Source: Neisseria gonorrhoeae
GTDB taxonomy: Bacteria > Pseudomonadota > Gammaproteobacteria > Burkholderiales > Neisseriaceae
Direction of reading: 5' to 3'
Length of the DNA stretch: 64,000 bases
Assembly: GCF_003315235.1 (NCBI RefSeq)
Contig: NZ_QNRU01000001.1
Location: forward strand, 62,001-126,000
A model generated the notes under the pieces. That model worked only from the letters and a program-made list of their open reading frames with translations, did not search any database and had not been told where the DNA came from. A program made the translations under genes and the position numbers. Position 1 is the stretch's first letter; each line of letters opens with the position of its first letter. This document shows positions 56,378 through 64,000 of the stretch, in pieces.

Positions 56378-56382
56378 TATTT

Positions 56383-57765
56383 TTACAGAGGCCAGATTAA
56401 ATGCGGATTGCTTTCGATGACGGCTTTGAATCGGTTTTGAATGCGCTCGATGGCTGCTTGCGTATCCGCTTCAAAACGCAACACCAAAATCGGCGTGGTA
56501 TTGGAAGCACGCATCAGACCGAAGCCGTCGGGAAATTCAACGCGCAGGCCGTCGATGGTGATGATTTCGGTTGCGCCTTCAAATTCGGCTTTGGCGGCGA
56601 GTTCTTCGATAACTTGATGCCCGTTGCTGCCTTCGGGCAGGGAGATGTTGAGTTCGGGCGTGGAAATGCTTTGCGGCAGGTTGTCCAACACTTCGGACGG
56701 ATTGTCGGAGGCGGACAGGATTTCCAAGAGGCGTGCGCCGGCATACAGGCCGTCGTCGAAGCCGAACCAGCGTTCTTTAAAGAAAACGTGTCCGCTCATT
56801 TCGCCGGCAACCAGTGCACCGGTTTTTTTCATAGCGGATTTGATGAAGCTGTGGCCGGTTTTTTCCATTATGGCTTCTCCGCCGTGTTCTTTAATCCACG
56901 GGGCAAGCAGGCGTGTGGATTTGACATCGAAAATGACTTTCGCGCCGGGATTGCGGTTCAAAACGTCTTGGGCGAACAGCATCAGTTGGCGGTCGGGATA
57001 AATAATGTTGCCGTCTTTGGTAACCACGCCCAAGCGGTCGGCATCGCCGTCAAACGCCAAGCCGATTTCGGCATCGCCGTTTTTCAGCGCGGCAATCAAA
57101 TCTTGCAGGTTTTCCGGTTTGGAAGGATCAGGGTGGTGATTAGGGAAATTGCCGTCCACTTCGCAGAAAAGTTCGGTCACTTCGTTGCCCAAACCTTTGT
57201 AGAGTTTGCCGGCAAACGCGCCGCCCACGCCGTTGCCCGCGTCGATGGCGATGTTTATCGGGCGTTTGAGTTTGACGTGTCCGACGATGTGGTCGTGGTA
57301 TGCGCCGGAGATGTCTTTTTCGGTTACGCTGCCTTGTTTGTCGGCGGCAACAAAACCGTCTTTCTCAACAATAGCTAAAAGTTCTTGAATGGCTTCGCCT
57401 GCGAGCGTGTCGCCGCCGAGCATCATTTTGAAACCGTTGTAATCGGGCGGATTGTGGCTGCCGGTAATCATCACTCCGCTGCCGCCGCATTCGTTGACGG
57501 CTGCGAAGTAGAGCATAGGAGTGGCAACCATGCCGACATTGAGTACGCCGATACCGCTGTCGGTCAGGCCGCGTTGGATGTGCTCCATCAGTTCGGGGCC
57601 GCTCAAGCGTCCGTCGCGTCCGAGCGCGATGCGGGCGATACCTTTTTCGGCGGCTTTGGCGGCGATGGCCCTGCCGATGAAATAAGCGGCATCGTCGGTC
57701 AGGGTTTTGCCGACGATGCCACGGATGTCGTAGGCTTTGAAGATGTCGCGGGTGATGCTTGCCAT
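56383..57765 (-). CDS. pgm: Phosphoglucomutase/phosphomannomutase
   Basis: A 460-residue alpha-D-phosphohexomutase. The phosphoserine is in TGSHNPPDYNG, the metal loop is DGDADRLG, and the sugar-binding loop GEMSGHVFF is present. In Neisseria pgm links LOS and glycogen-like sugar pools through Glc-1-P; loss gives deep-rough LOS (known). Confidence 0.94.
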   Translation of the reverse strand: MASITRDIFKAYDIRGIVGKTLTDDAAYFIGRAIAAKAAEKGIARIALGRDGRLSGPELMEHIQRGLTDSGIGVLNVGMVATPMLYFAAVNECGGSGVMITGSHNPPDYNGFKMMLGGDTLAGEAIQELLAIVEKDGFVAADKQGSVTEKDISGAYHDHIVGHVKLKRPINIAIDAGNGVGGAFAGKLYKGLGNEVTELFCEVDGNFPNHHPDPSKPENLQDLIAALKNGDAEIGLAFDGDADRLGVVTKDGNIIYPDRQLMLFAQDVLNRNPGAKVIFDVKSTRLLAPWIKEHGGEAIMEKTGHSFIKSAMKKTGALVAGEMSGHVFFKERWFGFDDGLYAGARLLEILSASDNPSEVLDNLPQSISTPELNISLPEGSNGHQVIEELAAKAEFEGATEIITIDGLRVEFPDGFGLMRASNTTPILVLRFEADTQAAIERIQNRFKAVIESNPHLIWPL

Positions 57766-57818
57766 AAGGTTTCCTTTGTGTCCGTTTAGGAAAAACGGGC
57801 GTATTTTAACATAGCGGT

Positions 57819-57890
57819 ATGCCGTCTGAAGGCTTGCGTCCGGTTTTCAGACGGCATAGCCCGGTTACATCAAATAACATGCCGTCTGAA
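57819..57890. repeat. Cluster of three DUS
   Basis: A DUS pair (57819-57830, 57846-57857) and a third DUS (57879-57890) lie between pgm and ppiB. Confidence 0.7.
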
Positions 57891-57893
57891 ATA

Positions 57894-57920
57894 AAAGCAG
57901 CCTTTTATGCAGGCTGCTTT
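57894..57920 (-). terminator. Terminator of ppiB
   Basis: Stem AAAGCAGCC / GGCTGCTTT with a 9-base loop, followed by TTTTATTT on the minus strand. Confidence 0.8.
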
Positions 57921-57932
57921 CGGATTGCCGGT

Positions 57933-58442
57933 TTATACTGCTTCGGCTTTAATGATGATGACAGGTTCGGTCGGCACATCGTCGTGGTAGCCGTGGCGTT
58001 TGGTGGATACGCTTTCGATGGCATCGACAACGTCAAAACCGTCAACGACTTTACCGAATACGGCATAGCCCCAGTCTTGGACGACGGTTTTGCCGTACAG
58101 CTCTTTAGAACGGAAGTTTAGGAAAGCGTTGTCGGCAGTGTTGATGAAGAATTGCGCGCCGGCGGAATGGGGGTCGGAAGTGCGCGCCATGGCGATGGTG
58201 TATTTATCGTTGGGCAGGCCGTTGGACGCTTCGTTTTGAATCGGATCGCGGGTTTCTTTTTCGTTCATGTTTTCATCCATGCCGCCGCCTTGAATCATGA
58301 AGCCTTTGATGACGCGGTGGAAGATTACGCCGTCGTAGAAGCCGTCTTTGACGTATTGCTCGAAGTTTTTGGCGGTAACAGGGGCTTTGTCGAAATCGAG
58401 TTCGATTTTGATGTCGCCTTTGTTGGTGTGCAGGATAATCAT
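57933..58442 (-). CDS. ppiB: Peptidyl-prolyl cis-trans isomerase B (cyclophilin)
   Basis: A 169-residue cytosolic cyclophilin. Signatures are [34 protein letters not shown] and [11 protein letters not shown]. No signal peptide. The start at 58442 matches the family N-terminus [11 protein letters not shown]. Confidence 0.95.
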   Translation of the reverse strand: MIILHTNKGDIKIELDFDKAPVTAKNFEQYVKDGFYDGVIFHRVIKGFMIQGGGMDENMNEKETRDPIQNEASNGLPNDKYTIAMARTSDPHSAGAQFFINTADNAFLNFRSKELYGKTVVQDWGYAVFGKVVDGFDVVDAIESVSTKRHGYHDDVPTEPVIIIKAEAV

Positions 58443-58509
58443 GGGTTTTCCTTTCGTTAGAATCCGGTTTTGAATTATTCGACAAATTGTGTCTGAACGA
58501 CAAACTTCA

Positions 58510-58542
58510 AGGTCGTCTGAAAAATATTCTTTCAGACGGTCT
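58510..58542 (-). terminator. Non-AT DUS hairpin after the DASS transporter
   Basis: The arms are AGGTCGTCTGAA (58510-58521), the DUS dialect of the N. mucosa group, and TTCAGACGGTCT (58531-58542). G-U pairs close the stem in RNA. Confidence 0.7.
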
Positions 58543-58561
58543 TGTTGTTTAGGTCGATGGT

Positions 58562-59977
58562 TTACATCAGTACAGCATAAGCCCACAGAGCAACCAATAC
58601 TACGCATAGGATGTTCAGCAGTATGCCGACATTCATCATTTCTCGTTGTTTGATTAAGCCCGTGCCGAACACAATCGCGTTAGGCGGCGTGGCAACCGGC
58701 AGCATGAAGGCGCAAGATGCGGCGATGCCGATGACGAATACCAAGACTTGTTCGGGCAGCCCCATCTGCATAGCGATGCCGGAGAAAATCGGTACAAGCA
58801 GGGCGGCGGAGGCGGTGTTGCTGGTGAACTCGGTCAGAAAAATAATGAAGGCGGCGACGATGAGTATCACCAAAAATGCGGGCGCGCCGGAAAAGGTGGC
58901 GGCAACCTGCTGTCCCAAGGCTTCGGACGCGCCGGATGTTTTCAACAGCGTGCTCAGGCTGATGCCGCCGCCGAAGAGCATCAACACGCCCCAGTCGGTA
59001 TTGCGGGCGACTTCCTTCCATTGCGCCACGCCGAAGACGACGACGGCGACGGCGGCACTCAGGGCGATAACGGTGTCGGGATTGGAAATGCCGAAGGCGG
59101 TTTTGATTTTGGAGCCGAATATCCACGCGGCGGCTGTGGCAAGGAAAATCAACAGCGCGATGACGCGGTGCAGCGTCCAAGGGATGGATTCGGCTTTGAT
59201 TTCCACGCGTTCGTTCAAATTAGGTTTGAGGATGACGTACAGGGAGAGCAGCATCAAGGGCAGAATCAACAGCATCATCGGCAGGCCGAGCTTCATCCAG
59301 CCGACGAAGTCCAGATTTAGGGCTTTGGCGGCAATCAGGTTGGGCGGCGAGCCGACGAGCGTGCCCAAGCCGCCGATGCTGGCGCAATAGGCGATGCCGA
59401 GCAGGAGGAAGACGTAGGTTTTGTGTTCTTTTTCCCGGTCGAGGTGGCTCAGCATACCCATTGCTAGAGGCAGCATCATCGCGGCGGTGGCGGTGTTGCT
59501 GATCCACATGGACAGAAAGGCAGTAACGAGGAACAACATCAAAACCGCCACTTTCATATTGCCGCGCGACAGGCGCAACAGGCTGACGGCGATTTTACGG
59601 TCCAGCCGCTGCATATGCAGGGCGGTGGCAAGCGCGAAGCCGCCGAAAAAAATGTAGATAATCGGGTTGGAAAAATCAGCCATCGCCTTTTTGATGTCCA
59701 TGTCGGGGAAACCGAGTACGACGGCGAGAATCGGCACCATCAGTGCGGTTACGGTAATGTGGACGGCTTCGGTAAACCAAAGTGCGGCAACGAAAATCAG
59801 CAGCGCGATACCTTTATTGGCATCGGGGCTGTAAGGCAGGATGTGGTAAATGCCGAAACAGACGACGGCGGAAATAATGGTGGTCAGCAAACCCTTAAAG
59901 TCGGTAATCGGCTTCTGCGCACTGAGCAGCTCGACGTTTTCGGGATGCTGGGTTTTGTCCTTTGCATGCAGGTTCAT
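58562..59977 (-). CDS. DASS-family sodium/anion symporter
   Basis: A 471-residue inner-membrane protein with about 11-12 membrane segments. The paired SNT-type motifs are [15 protein letters not shown] and [15 protein letters not shown], the hallmark of the divalent anion/sodium symporters (SLC13, NadC). Likely substrates are dicarboxylates, but it is not proven. AAAGGAG precedes the ATG at 59977. A strong promoter lies at 60069-60097. Confidence 0.88.
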   Translation of the reverse strand: MNLHAKDKTQHPENVELLSAQKPITDFKGLLTTIISAVVCFGIYHILPYSPDANKGIALLIFVAALWFTEAVHITVTALMVPILAVVLGFPDMDIKKAMADFSNPIIYIFFGGFALATALHMQRLDRKIAVSLLRLSRGNMKVAVLMLFLVTAFLSMWISNTATAAMMLPLAMGMLSHLDREKEHKTYVFLLLGIAYCASIGGLGTLVGSPPNLIAAKALNLDFVGWMKLGLPMMLLILPLMLLSLYVILKPNLNERVEIKAESIPWTLHRVIALLIFLATAAAWIFGSKIKTAFGISNPDTVIALSAAVAVVVFGVAQWKEVARNTDWGVLMLFGGGISLSTLLKTSGASEALGQQVAATFSGAPAFLVILIVAAFIIFLTEFTSNTASAALLVPIFSGIAMQMGLPEQVLVFVIGIAASCAFMLPVATPPNAIVFGTGLIKQREMMNVGILLNILCVVLVALWAYAVLM

Positions 59978-60068
59978 GAATGCTCCTTTAAGGCAACAAA
60001 ATCGGTTTTTCTTTTGTGTCGTGCAATCCGAAACGGTCTGCGAAACCGTCGGTTCTGCAACCGCTTCG

Positions 60069-60097
60069 AGTATATTTGTAATTCGGTGTAGTGTAAA
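60069..60097 (-). promoter_or_regulatory. Sigma-70 promoter of the DASS transporter
   Basis: Minus strand -35 TTTACA (60092-60097), 17-base spacer and -10 TATACT (60069-60074): a near-consensus promoter. Confidence 0.7.
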
Positions 60098-60205
60098 TAT
60101 ATTGTAAACGATTTGTCGGTTTTGTTTATGAGATGGGATTGATATGTAAGGGGAAAAACAGGATGCATCAGGGGGATTCATCCTGTTTGGGAGAAATAAA
60201 CCGAT

Positions 60206-60568
60206 TTAGTCCGGGCGGCAGGCAGAACGCGCGGCAAAGAGGGCAAGGGCTGCGCCCGTCAGGTCGGCAAGGACATCGCCCAAACTGCCGGTTCGCGTTG
60301 CAGTAAACCATGCCTGGGCGCATTCGCTGCCGACGGCAAAACAGAAGGCGAACGCAATCAGGCTGCGGTAGGGGATGGGAAGTTTTCCGGTTTTGAATGC
60401 TTTGGCCAGAAGCAAGATTTGTGCGAAAAACAGGGCAAGGTGTGCTGCTTTGTCGAAATGTGGAAACGGCGGCGGCGCGGTGTCGGCAGCTTTGAAGAGC
60501 AGCGAATAGATGCCGCCGGCAAACCACAATGCGGAAAGCAGGCTGAAGCGGTTGCGCGGCAGCTTCAT
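60206..60568 (-). CDS. VanZ-like membrane protein
   Basis: A 120-residue protein with about four membrane segments in the VanZ pattern: FPHFDKAAHLALFFAQILLL, then AFCFAVGSECAQAW and TGSLGDVLADLTGAALAL. The role of this family outside the vancomycin cluster is unknown. Its ATG overlaps the stop of the 68-residue gene (ATGA at 60565-60568). Confidence 0.78.
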   Translation of the reverse strand: MKLPRNRFSLLSALWFAGGIYSLLFKAADTAPPPFPHFDKAAHLALFFAQILLLAKAFKTGKLPIPYRSLIAFAFCFAVGSECAQAWFTATRTGSLGDVLADLTGAALALFAARSACRPD

Positions 60569-60771
60569 GCCGCCTCCTCGTCCAGCCACGTTTGGCAGAT
60601 TTTGGACAGGCGCAGGAATTTGCCGCCGCGTGCGGCAAGTATGTCGCGCCATTGTGCCACTTCTTCGGCGGACGGTGCGTCGTCGATGCTGCATTCGTAC
60701 AGCAGGAAATCGAGGGTTTCTTCGATGACGGGGATGGATTCGGTTTGGATAAGCTGCTTGAGTTCGGTCAT
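60565..60771 (-). CDS. Conserved hypothetical, 68 residues
   Basis: A small acidic soluble protein (ELKQLIQTESIPVIEETLDF then a Trp-rich QWRDILAARGGKFLRLSKI and ICQTWLDEEAA). I do not recognise a family. The stop overlaps the VanZ-like start, so the two are coupled. Confidence 0.65.
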   Translation of the reverse strand: MTELKQLIQTESIPVIEETLDFLLYECSIDDAPSAEEVAQWRDILAARGGKFLRLSKICQTWLDEEAA

Positions 60772-60798
60772 GACTGTTCGGATACGGAAATCGGGAAA

Positions 60799-60827
60799 AT
60801 GCCGTCTGAAAGGGCTTCAGACGGCAT
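60799..60827 (-). terminator. DUS-pair terminator of pth
   Basis: Exact DUS 60799-60810 and inverted copy 60816-60827, right behind the pth stop. Confidence 0.7.
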
Positions 60828-60831
60828 TGGA

Positions 60832-61410
60832 TTATTTGCTGTGCAGGAAGCGCGTTGCCTCTTCCCATTTGCCGGAAATGATGTCGGGTACGGCCTGCAG
60901 GGATTTGGCGACGGCATCGTCGATTTGCCGGCGGTGTTCCGCGCTCGGTTTGTTCAAGACGTAGCCGACGACGAGGTTGCGGTCGCCGGGGTGGCCGATG
61001 CCGAGGCGCAGGCGGTAATAGTCTGCCGTGCCGAGTTTTGCCTGAATGTCTTTCAAGCCGTTGTGTCCGCCGTTGCCGCCGCCGAGTTTGAATTTGATCC
61101 GTCCGCAAGGGATGTCGAGTTCGTCGTGGACGACGAGGATTTCTTCGGGTTTGATTTTGTAGAACTGTGCAAGCGCGGCAACCGCCTGTCCGGAACGGTT
61201 CATGAACGTGGCCGGTTTGAGCAGCCAAACATCGCCGTCGGGCAGGGCGGCGCGGGCAACTTCGCCGAAGAATTTTTTTTCTTCTTTAAACGAAGCCTTC
61301 CATTTCCACGCCAGTTCGTCGAGGAACCAAAAGCCCGCATTGTGGCGGGTCTGTTCGTATTCTTTGCCCGGGTTGCCCAAGCCGACAACCATTTTGATTG
61401 TGTTTGACAT
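60832..61410 (-). CDS. pth: Peptidyl-tRNA hydrolase
   Basis: A 192-residue enzyme that cleaves peptidyl-tRNA. Asn13 and His23 lie in [18 protein letters not shown], and the [13 protein letters not shown] and [22 protein letters not shown] signatures are complete. Confidence 0.96.
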   Translation of the reverse strand: MSNTIKMVVGLGNPGKEYEQTRHNAGFWFLDELAWKWKASFKEEKKFFGEVARAALPDGDVWLLKPATFMNRSGQAVAALAQFYKIKPEEILVVHDELDIPCGRIKFKLGGGNGGHNGLKDIQAKLGTADYYRLRLGIGHPGDRNLVVGYVLNKPSAEHRRQIDDAVAKSLQAVPDIISGKWEEATRFLHSK

Positions 61411-61433
61411 GATATTTTCCGTGTTTCTGTCGA

Positions 61434-61460
61434 ATGCCGTCTGAAGGCTTCAGACGGCAT
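61434..61460 (-). terminator. DUS-pair terminator of rnfH
   Basis: Exact DUS 61434-61445 with inverted copy 61449-61460, directly after the rnfH stop. Confidence 0.7.
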
Positions 61461-61462
61461 GG

Positions 61463-61741
61463 TTATTCTTCTTGATTTTGAACGCGTTTGCGGCGCGCTT
61501 CTTTGGGGTCGATCAACAGCGGGCGGTACACTTCGATGCGGTCGCCGTCGCGCAGCGGCGTGTCGTCTTTGACGGCTTTGCCGAAAATGCCCAAAGGCGC
61601 GGAATGCAGGTTTAAATTTTCAAATATGCCGTCCAAACCGCTTTGCAGTGCGGCGGTGCGGACGGTTGTTCCCTCGGCAAGCTGCATGGTTTTCAAAACC
61701 TGTCGGTCGGGCAGACCGTACACAATCTCAATTTCAAGCAT
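61463..61741 (-). CDS. rnfH: RnfH-family ubiquitin-fold protein
   Basis: A 92-residue beta-grasp protein (UPF0125). The C-terminal [24 protein letters not shown] is the family signature. It overlaps ratA by 8 bases, the usual ratA-rnfH pair. Confidence 0.92.
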
Positions 61742-62171
61742 AACGGCGGTCTGCCTCTTTGACGAACGCTTCGACCAGCGTGGCGGAAAGGTGGTTGAAG
61801 ACGGGGGAAATTAAGGCGGACAAAACGGCATTGGAAAAATCGTATTCCAAATTGAATTCGATTTTGCACATATCGTCGCCCAAATCGATAAATTTCCACG
61901 TTCCACGTAAGGTTTTGAACGGGCCTTCGAGCAGTTCCATACGGATTTCCCTGCCGGGGATGTTGCGGTTGTGCGTGGCAAACGATTGGCGAACGCGCAT
62001 ATAATCCATAAACAGCCGCGCCTTCAGTTCGTTGCCGCTACGCCCGATGACCTCGGTCTTGCTGTACCACGGCAGAAAGTGCGGGTAATCCTCAACCTTG
62101 TCGACCAGCTCGAACATTTTGTCCGCGCCGTGCAGCACCAAGATGTTTTTTTCAACTTTTTTCACGGGCAT
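61734..62171 (-). CDS. ratA: RatA-like SRPBCC protein
   Basis: A 145-residue START/SRPBCC-fold protein (YfjG/RatA, COQ10-like). The pattern [19 protein letters not shown] and the [14 protein letters not shown] strand fit. RatA inhibits 70S formation in E. coli, but COQ10-type lipid binding is also possible. I used the ATG at 62171; a TTG two codons further upstream is less likely. Confidence 0.88.
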
Positions 62172-62304
62172 CACCAATGCGGGCGTGTATTCGAAGGGCG
62201 GTATTATAGCGGTTTAATTTTAAACCGGTACAGCCTTGCCCCGTTCTGATTTCAATTTAAACCGCCATATCGCAGATTCGCAAAAACCGATACGGCTTTG
62301 GCGT

Positions 62305-62376
62305 TTCAGACGGCATTGAGCGGAAAATGCCGTCTGAAAACGGGATGGGAAAACGGCAGCTTGCGGGCTGCCGTTT
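62305..62376 (-). terminator. DUS palindrome and second hairpin after ftsH
   Basis: An inward DUS pair (62305-62316, 62327-62338) is followed by a 10-bp stem AAACGGCAGC / GCTGCCGTTT (62351-62376). Both lie just after the ftsH stop on the minus strand. Confidence 0.6.
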
Positions 62377-62386
62377 GTTCGGGAAG

Positions 62387-64000
62387 TTAAGCCTTGTTTT
62401 CAGGCTGCTGCCCGGACTCTGTCGAGGCGGTGTCTGCCGGGGCAGGTGCTTCGGTTTTTTCCCGAGTCGGAGCGTGCGGCGCGTTATCTTCCGCCGCGTC
62501 CGCATTCTCGCGCAGGTTGTGGCTGTAATCCTTGGGCGGGCTGGGTTGTTTGCCCGCCATAATTTCCAGTACCTGATCGCGGTCTATGGTTTCCCATTCC
62601 ATCAGGGCTTTGCACATCGTTTCCATCTTGTCGCGGTTTTCATCGAGGATTTTGTAGGCAACCTGATACTGCTCGTCCAAAATCCGGCGGATTTCCGCGT
62701 CGATGTCCTGCTGGGTTTTCTCGGAAATGTTTTGCGAACGGGTTACGCTGCGCCCCAAGAAGACTTCGCCTTCGTTTTCCGCATAAACCATCACGCCCAT
62801 TTTGTCGCTCATGCCGTAGCGCGTTACCATTTCGCGTGCCATTTGGGTTGCGCGTTCAAAGTCGTTTGATGCACCGGTGGAGATGCGTCCGACGAAGATG
62901 TCTTCGGCAATCCGTCCGCCGAACAGGATGGAGAGCTGGCTCAACATCTGATCTTTATACATACTGATGCGGTCGCGCTCCGGAAGCTGCCAAGTCAGAC
63001 CCAGCGCACGTCCGCGCGGCATAATGGTTACTTTGTGGACGGGGTCGGTAAAGGGCAGGCTTTCGGCAACAATCGCGTGTCCGGACTCATGATACGCCGT
63101 CGCACGTTTTTCGTCTTCGTGCATCACCATACTGCGGCGTTCCGGACCCATATAGATTTTGTCTTTGGCGTCTTCAAAATCGCTTTGATCGACTTTGACT
63201 TTGTTGCGGCGGCCGGCAAACAGGGCGGCTTCGTTGACCAGGTTCGCCAAATCCGCGCCGGAAAAACCGGGCGTGCCGCGCGCGAGGGACAATAAATCCA
63301 CAGATTCGTCCAAAGGCACTTTTTTAGAATGGACGTTCAAAATCTGTTCGCGCCCCCGGATGTCCGGCAGGGGGACGACGACTTGGCGGTCGAAGCGGCC
63401 GGGGCGTTGCAGCGCAGGATCGAGTACGTCGGGGCGGTTGGTTGCCGCAATCACAATTACAGTCTGATTGCTCTCAAAACCGTCCATTTCAACCAATAAT
63501 TGGTTTAATGTTTGCTCGCGCTCATCATTGCCGCCGCCCAAACCTGCGCCGCGTTGGCGGCCTACCGCGTCAATCTCGTCGATAAAGATAATGCATGGGG
63601 CGTTTTTCTTTGCCTGCTCGAACATATCGCGGACGCGGCTTGCACCGACACCGACGAACATTTCGACAAAATCGGAACCGGAAATGCTGAAGAACGGCAC
63701 GCCGGCCTCGCCTGCAATGGCTTTCGCCAAGAGTGTTTTACCGGTTCCCGGGCTGCCCGCCAGCAGGATGCCGCGCGGAACACGGCCGCCGAGGCTTTGA
63801 TAGCGGTTCGGTGCTTTGAGGTAATCGACGATTTCCTGCACTTCTTCTTTGGCTTCGTCGCAGCCGGCGACATCGGCAAAGGTAACTTTGTTGGCATCTT
63901 TGTCCAGCAGGCGGGCGCGGCTTTTGCCGAAGGAGAATGCGCCGCCTTTTCCGCCGCCGCCCGCCTGCATACGCATAAAGTAGAACCATGCGCCAATCAG
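62387..64000 (-). CDS. ftsH: ATP-dependent zinc metalloprotease FtsH, 5'-truncated by window edge
   Basis: The last about 538 residues of FtsH; the frame is open to the right edge with [10 protein letters not shown], the end of the second membrane segment. Walker A is [11 protein letters not shown] ends in PGRFDR, and the zinc motif is HESGH. The C-terminus (after about residue 485 of this fragment) is Ala/Pro/Glu-rich. It degrades unassembled membrane proteins and LpxC-type regulators. Confidence 0.96.
   Translation of the reverse strand: MIGAWFYFMRMQAGGGGKGGAFSFGKSRARLLDKDANKVTFADVAGCDEAKEEVQEIVDYLKAPNRYQSLGGRVPRGILLAGSPGTGKTLLAKAIAGEAGVPFFSISGSDFVEMFVGVGASRVRDMFEQAKKNAPCIIFIDEIDAVGRQRGAGLGGGNDEREQTLNQLLVEMDGFESNQTVIVIAATNRPDVLDPALQRPGRFDRQVVVPLPDIRGREQILNVHSKKVPLDESVDLLSLARGTPGFSGADLANLVNEAALFAGRRNKVKVDQSDFEDAKDKIYMGPERRSMVMHEDEKRATAYHESGHAIVAESLPFTDPVHKVTIMPRGRALGLTWQLPERDRISMYKDQMLSQLSILFGGRIAEDIFVGRISTGASNDFERATQMAREMVTRYGMSDKMGVMVYAENEGEVFLGRSVTRSQNISEKTQQDIDAEIRRILDEQYQVAYKILDENRDKMETMCKALMEWETIDRDQVLEIMAGKQPSPPKDYSHNLRENADAAEDNAPHAPTREKTEAPAPADTASTESGQQPENKA

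Overview
The window is a stretch of Neisseria chromosome, most likely N. gonorrhoeae (N. meningitidis has a very similar gene order). The evidence is dozens of copies of the AT-type DNA uptake sequence (ATGCCGTCTGAA), many as inverted pairs that double as terminators; a Correia element (25032-25138); dRS3-type repeats near 48.0-48.1 kb; a pilT2-holB-pilZ cluster; and a restriction-modification operon matching the gonococcal NgoAVII system. I could run no searches, so all family calls rest on motifs and recall.

Layout. 0-5.1 kb: hprK (cut by the left edge), rapZ, rbgA, scpB, recN. 5.2-5.5 kb: tRNA-Arg and tRNA-Glu followed by a heptanucleotide tandem array. 5.8-17.3 kb: modification and metabolism genes (mnmC, ubiE, folK, hfq, pbpG, bcp, xerD, bfd, a glutaredoxin-like gene, an RmlD-like reductase, purC), with two possible Fur boxes, a methyltransferase gene broken by an in-frame TGA, and an unannotated 31-residue basic peptide gene. 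17.5-34.2 kb: pnp, a TauE-type membrane protein with a small lipoprotein, dapF, cysK, a frameshifted EamA transporter, lepA-lepB, mtnN, pilT2, holB, pilZ, tatD, grxD, upp.

Two AT-rich accessory islands interrupt the core. The first (34305-36959) has perfect 26-bp terminal inverted repeats and an exact 8-bp target duplication. It carries a truncated IS1595-type transposase joined to the 3' part of a BcgI-like methyltransferase gene and an intact two-domain specificity gene, so it is a transposon with restriction-modification cargo. The second (about 42.1-46.3 kb, between hemE and radA) is an M-R-N operon of the CglI/NgoAVII type: a C5-cytosine methyltransferase, a phospholipase-D-fold endonuclease and a Z1-domain ATPase. 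A (CGCAA)14 repeat lies between a probable promoter and the methyltransferase start, which suggests switching of the operon.

The rest is core again: hemD-hemX-hemY-hemE, radA, a DUF302 protein, a rhodanese, recB, a DyP peroxidase, a cystine/amino-acid ABC transporter operon, pgm, ppiB, a DASS-type anion transporter, a VanZ-like protein with a coupled small gene, pth, rnfH, ratA, and ftsH (cut by the right edge).
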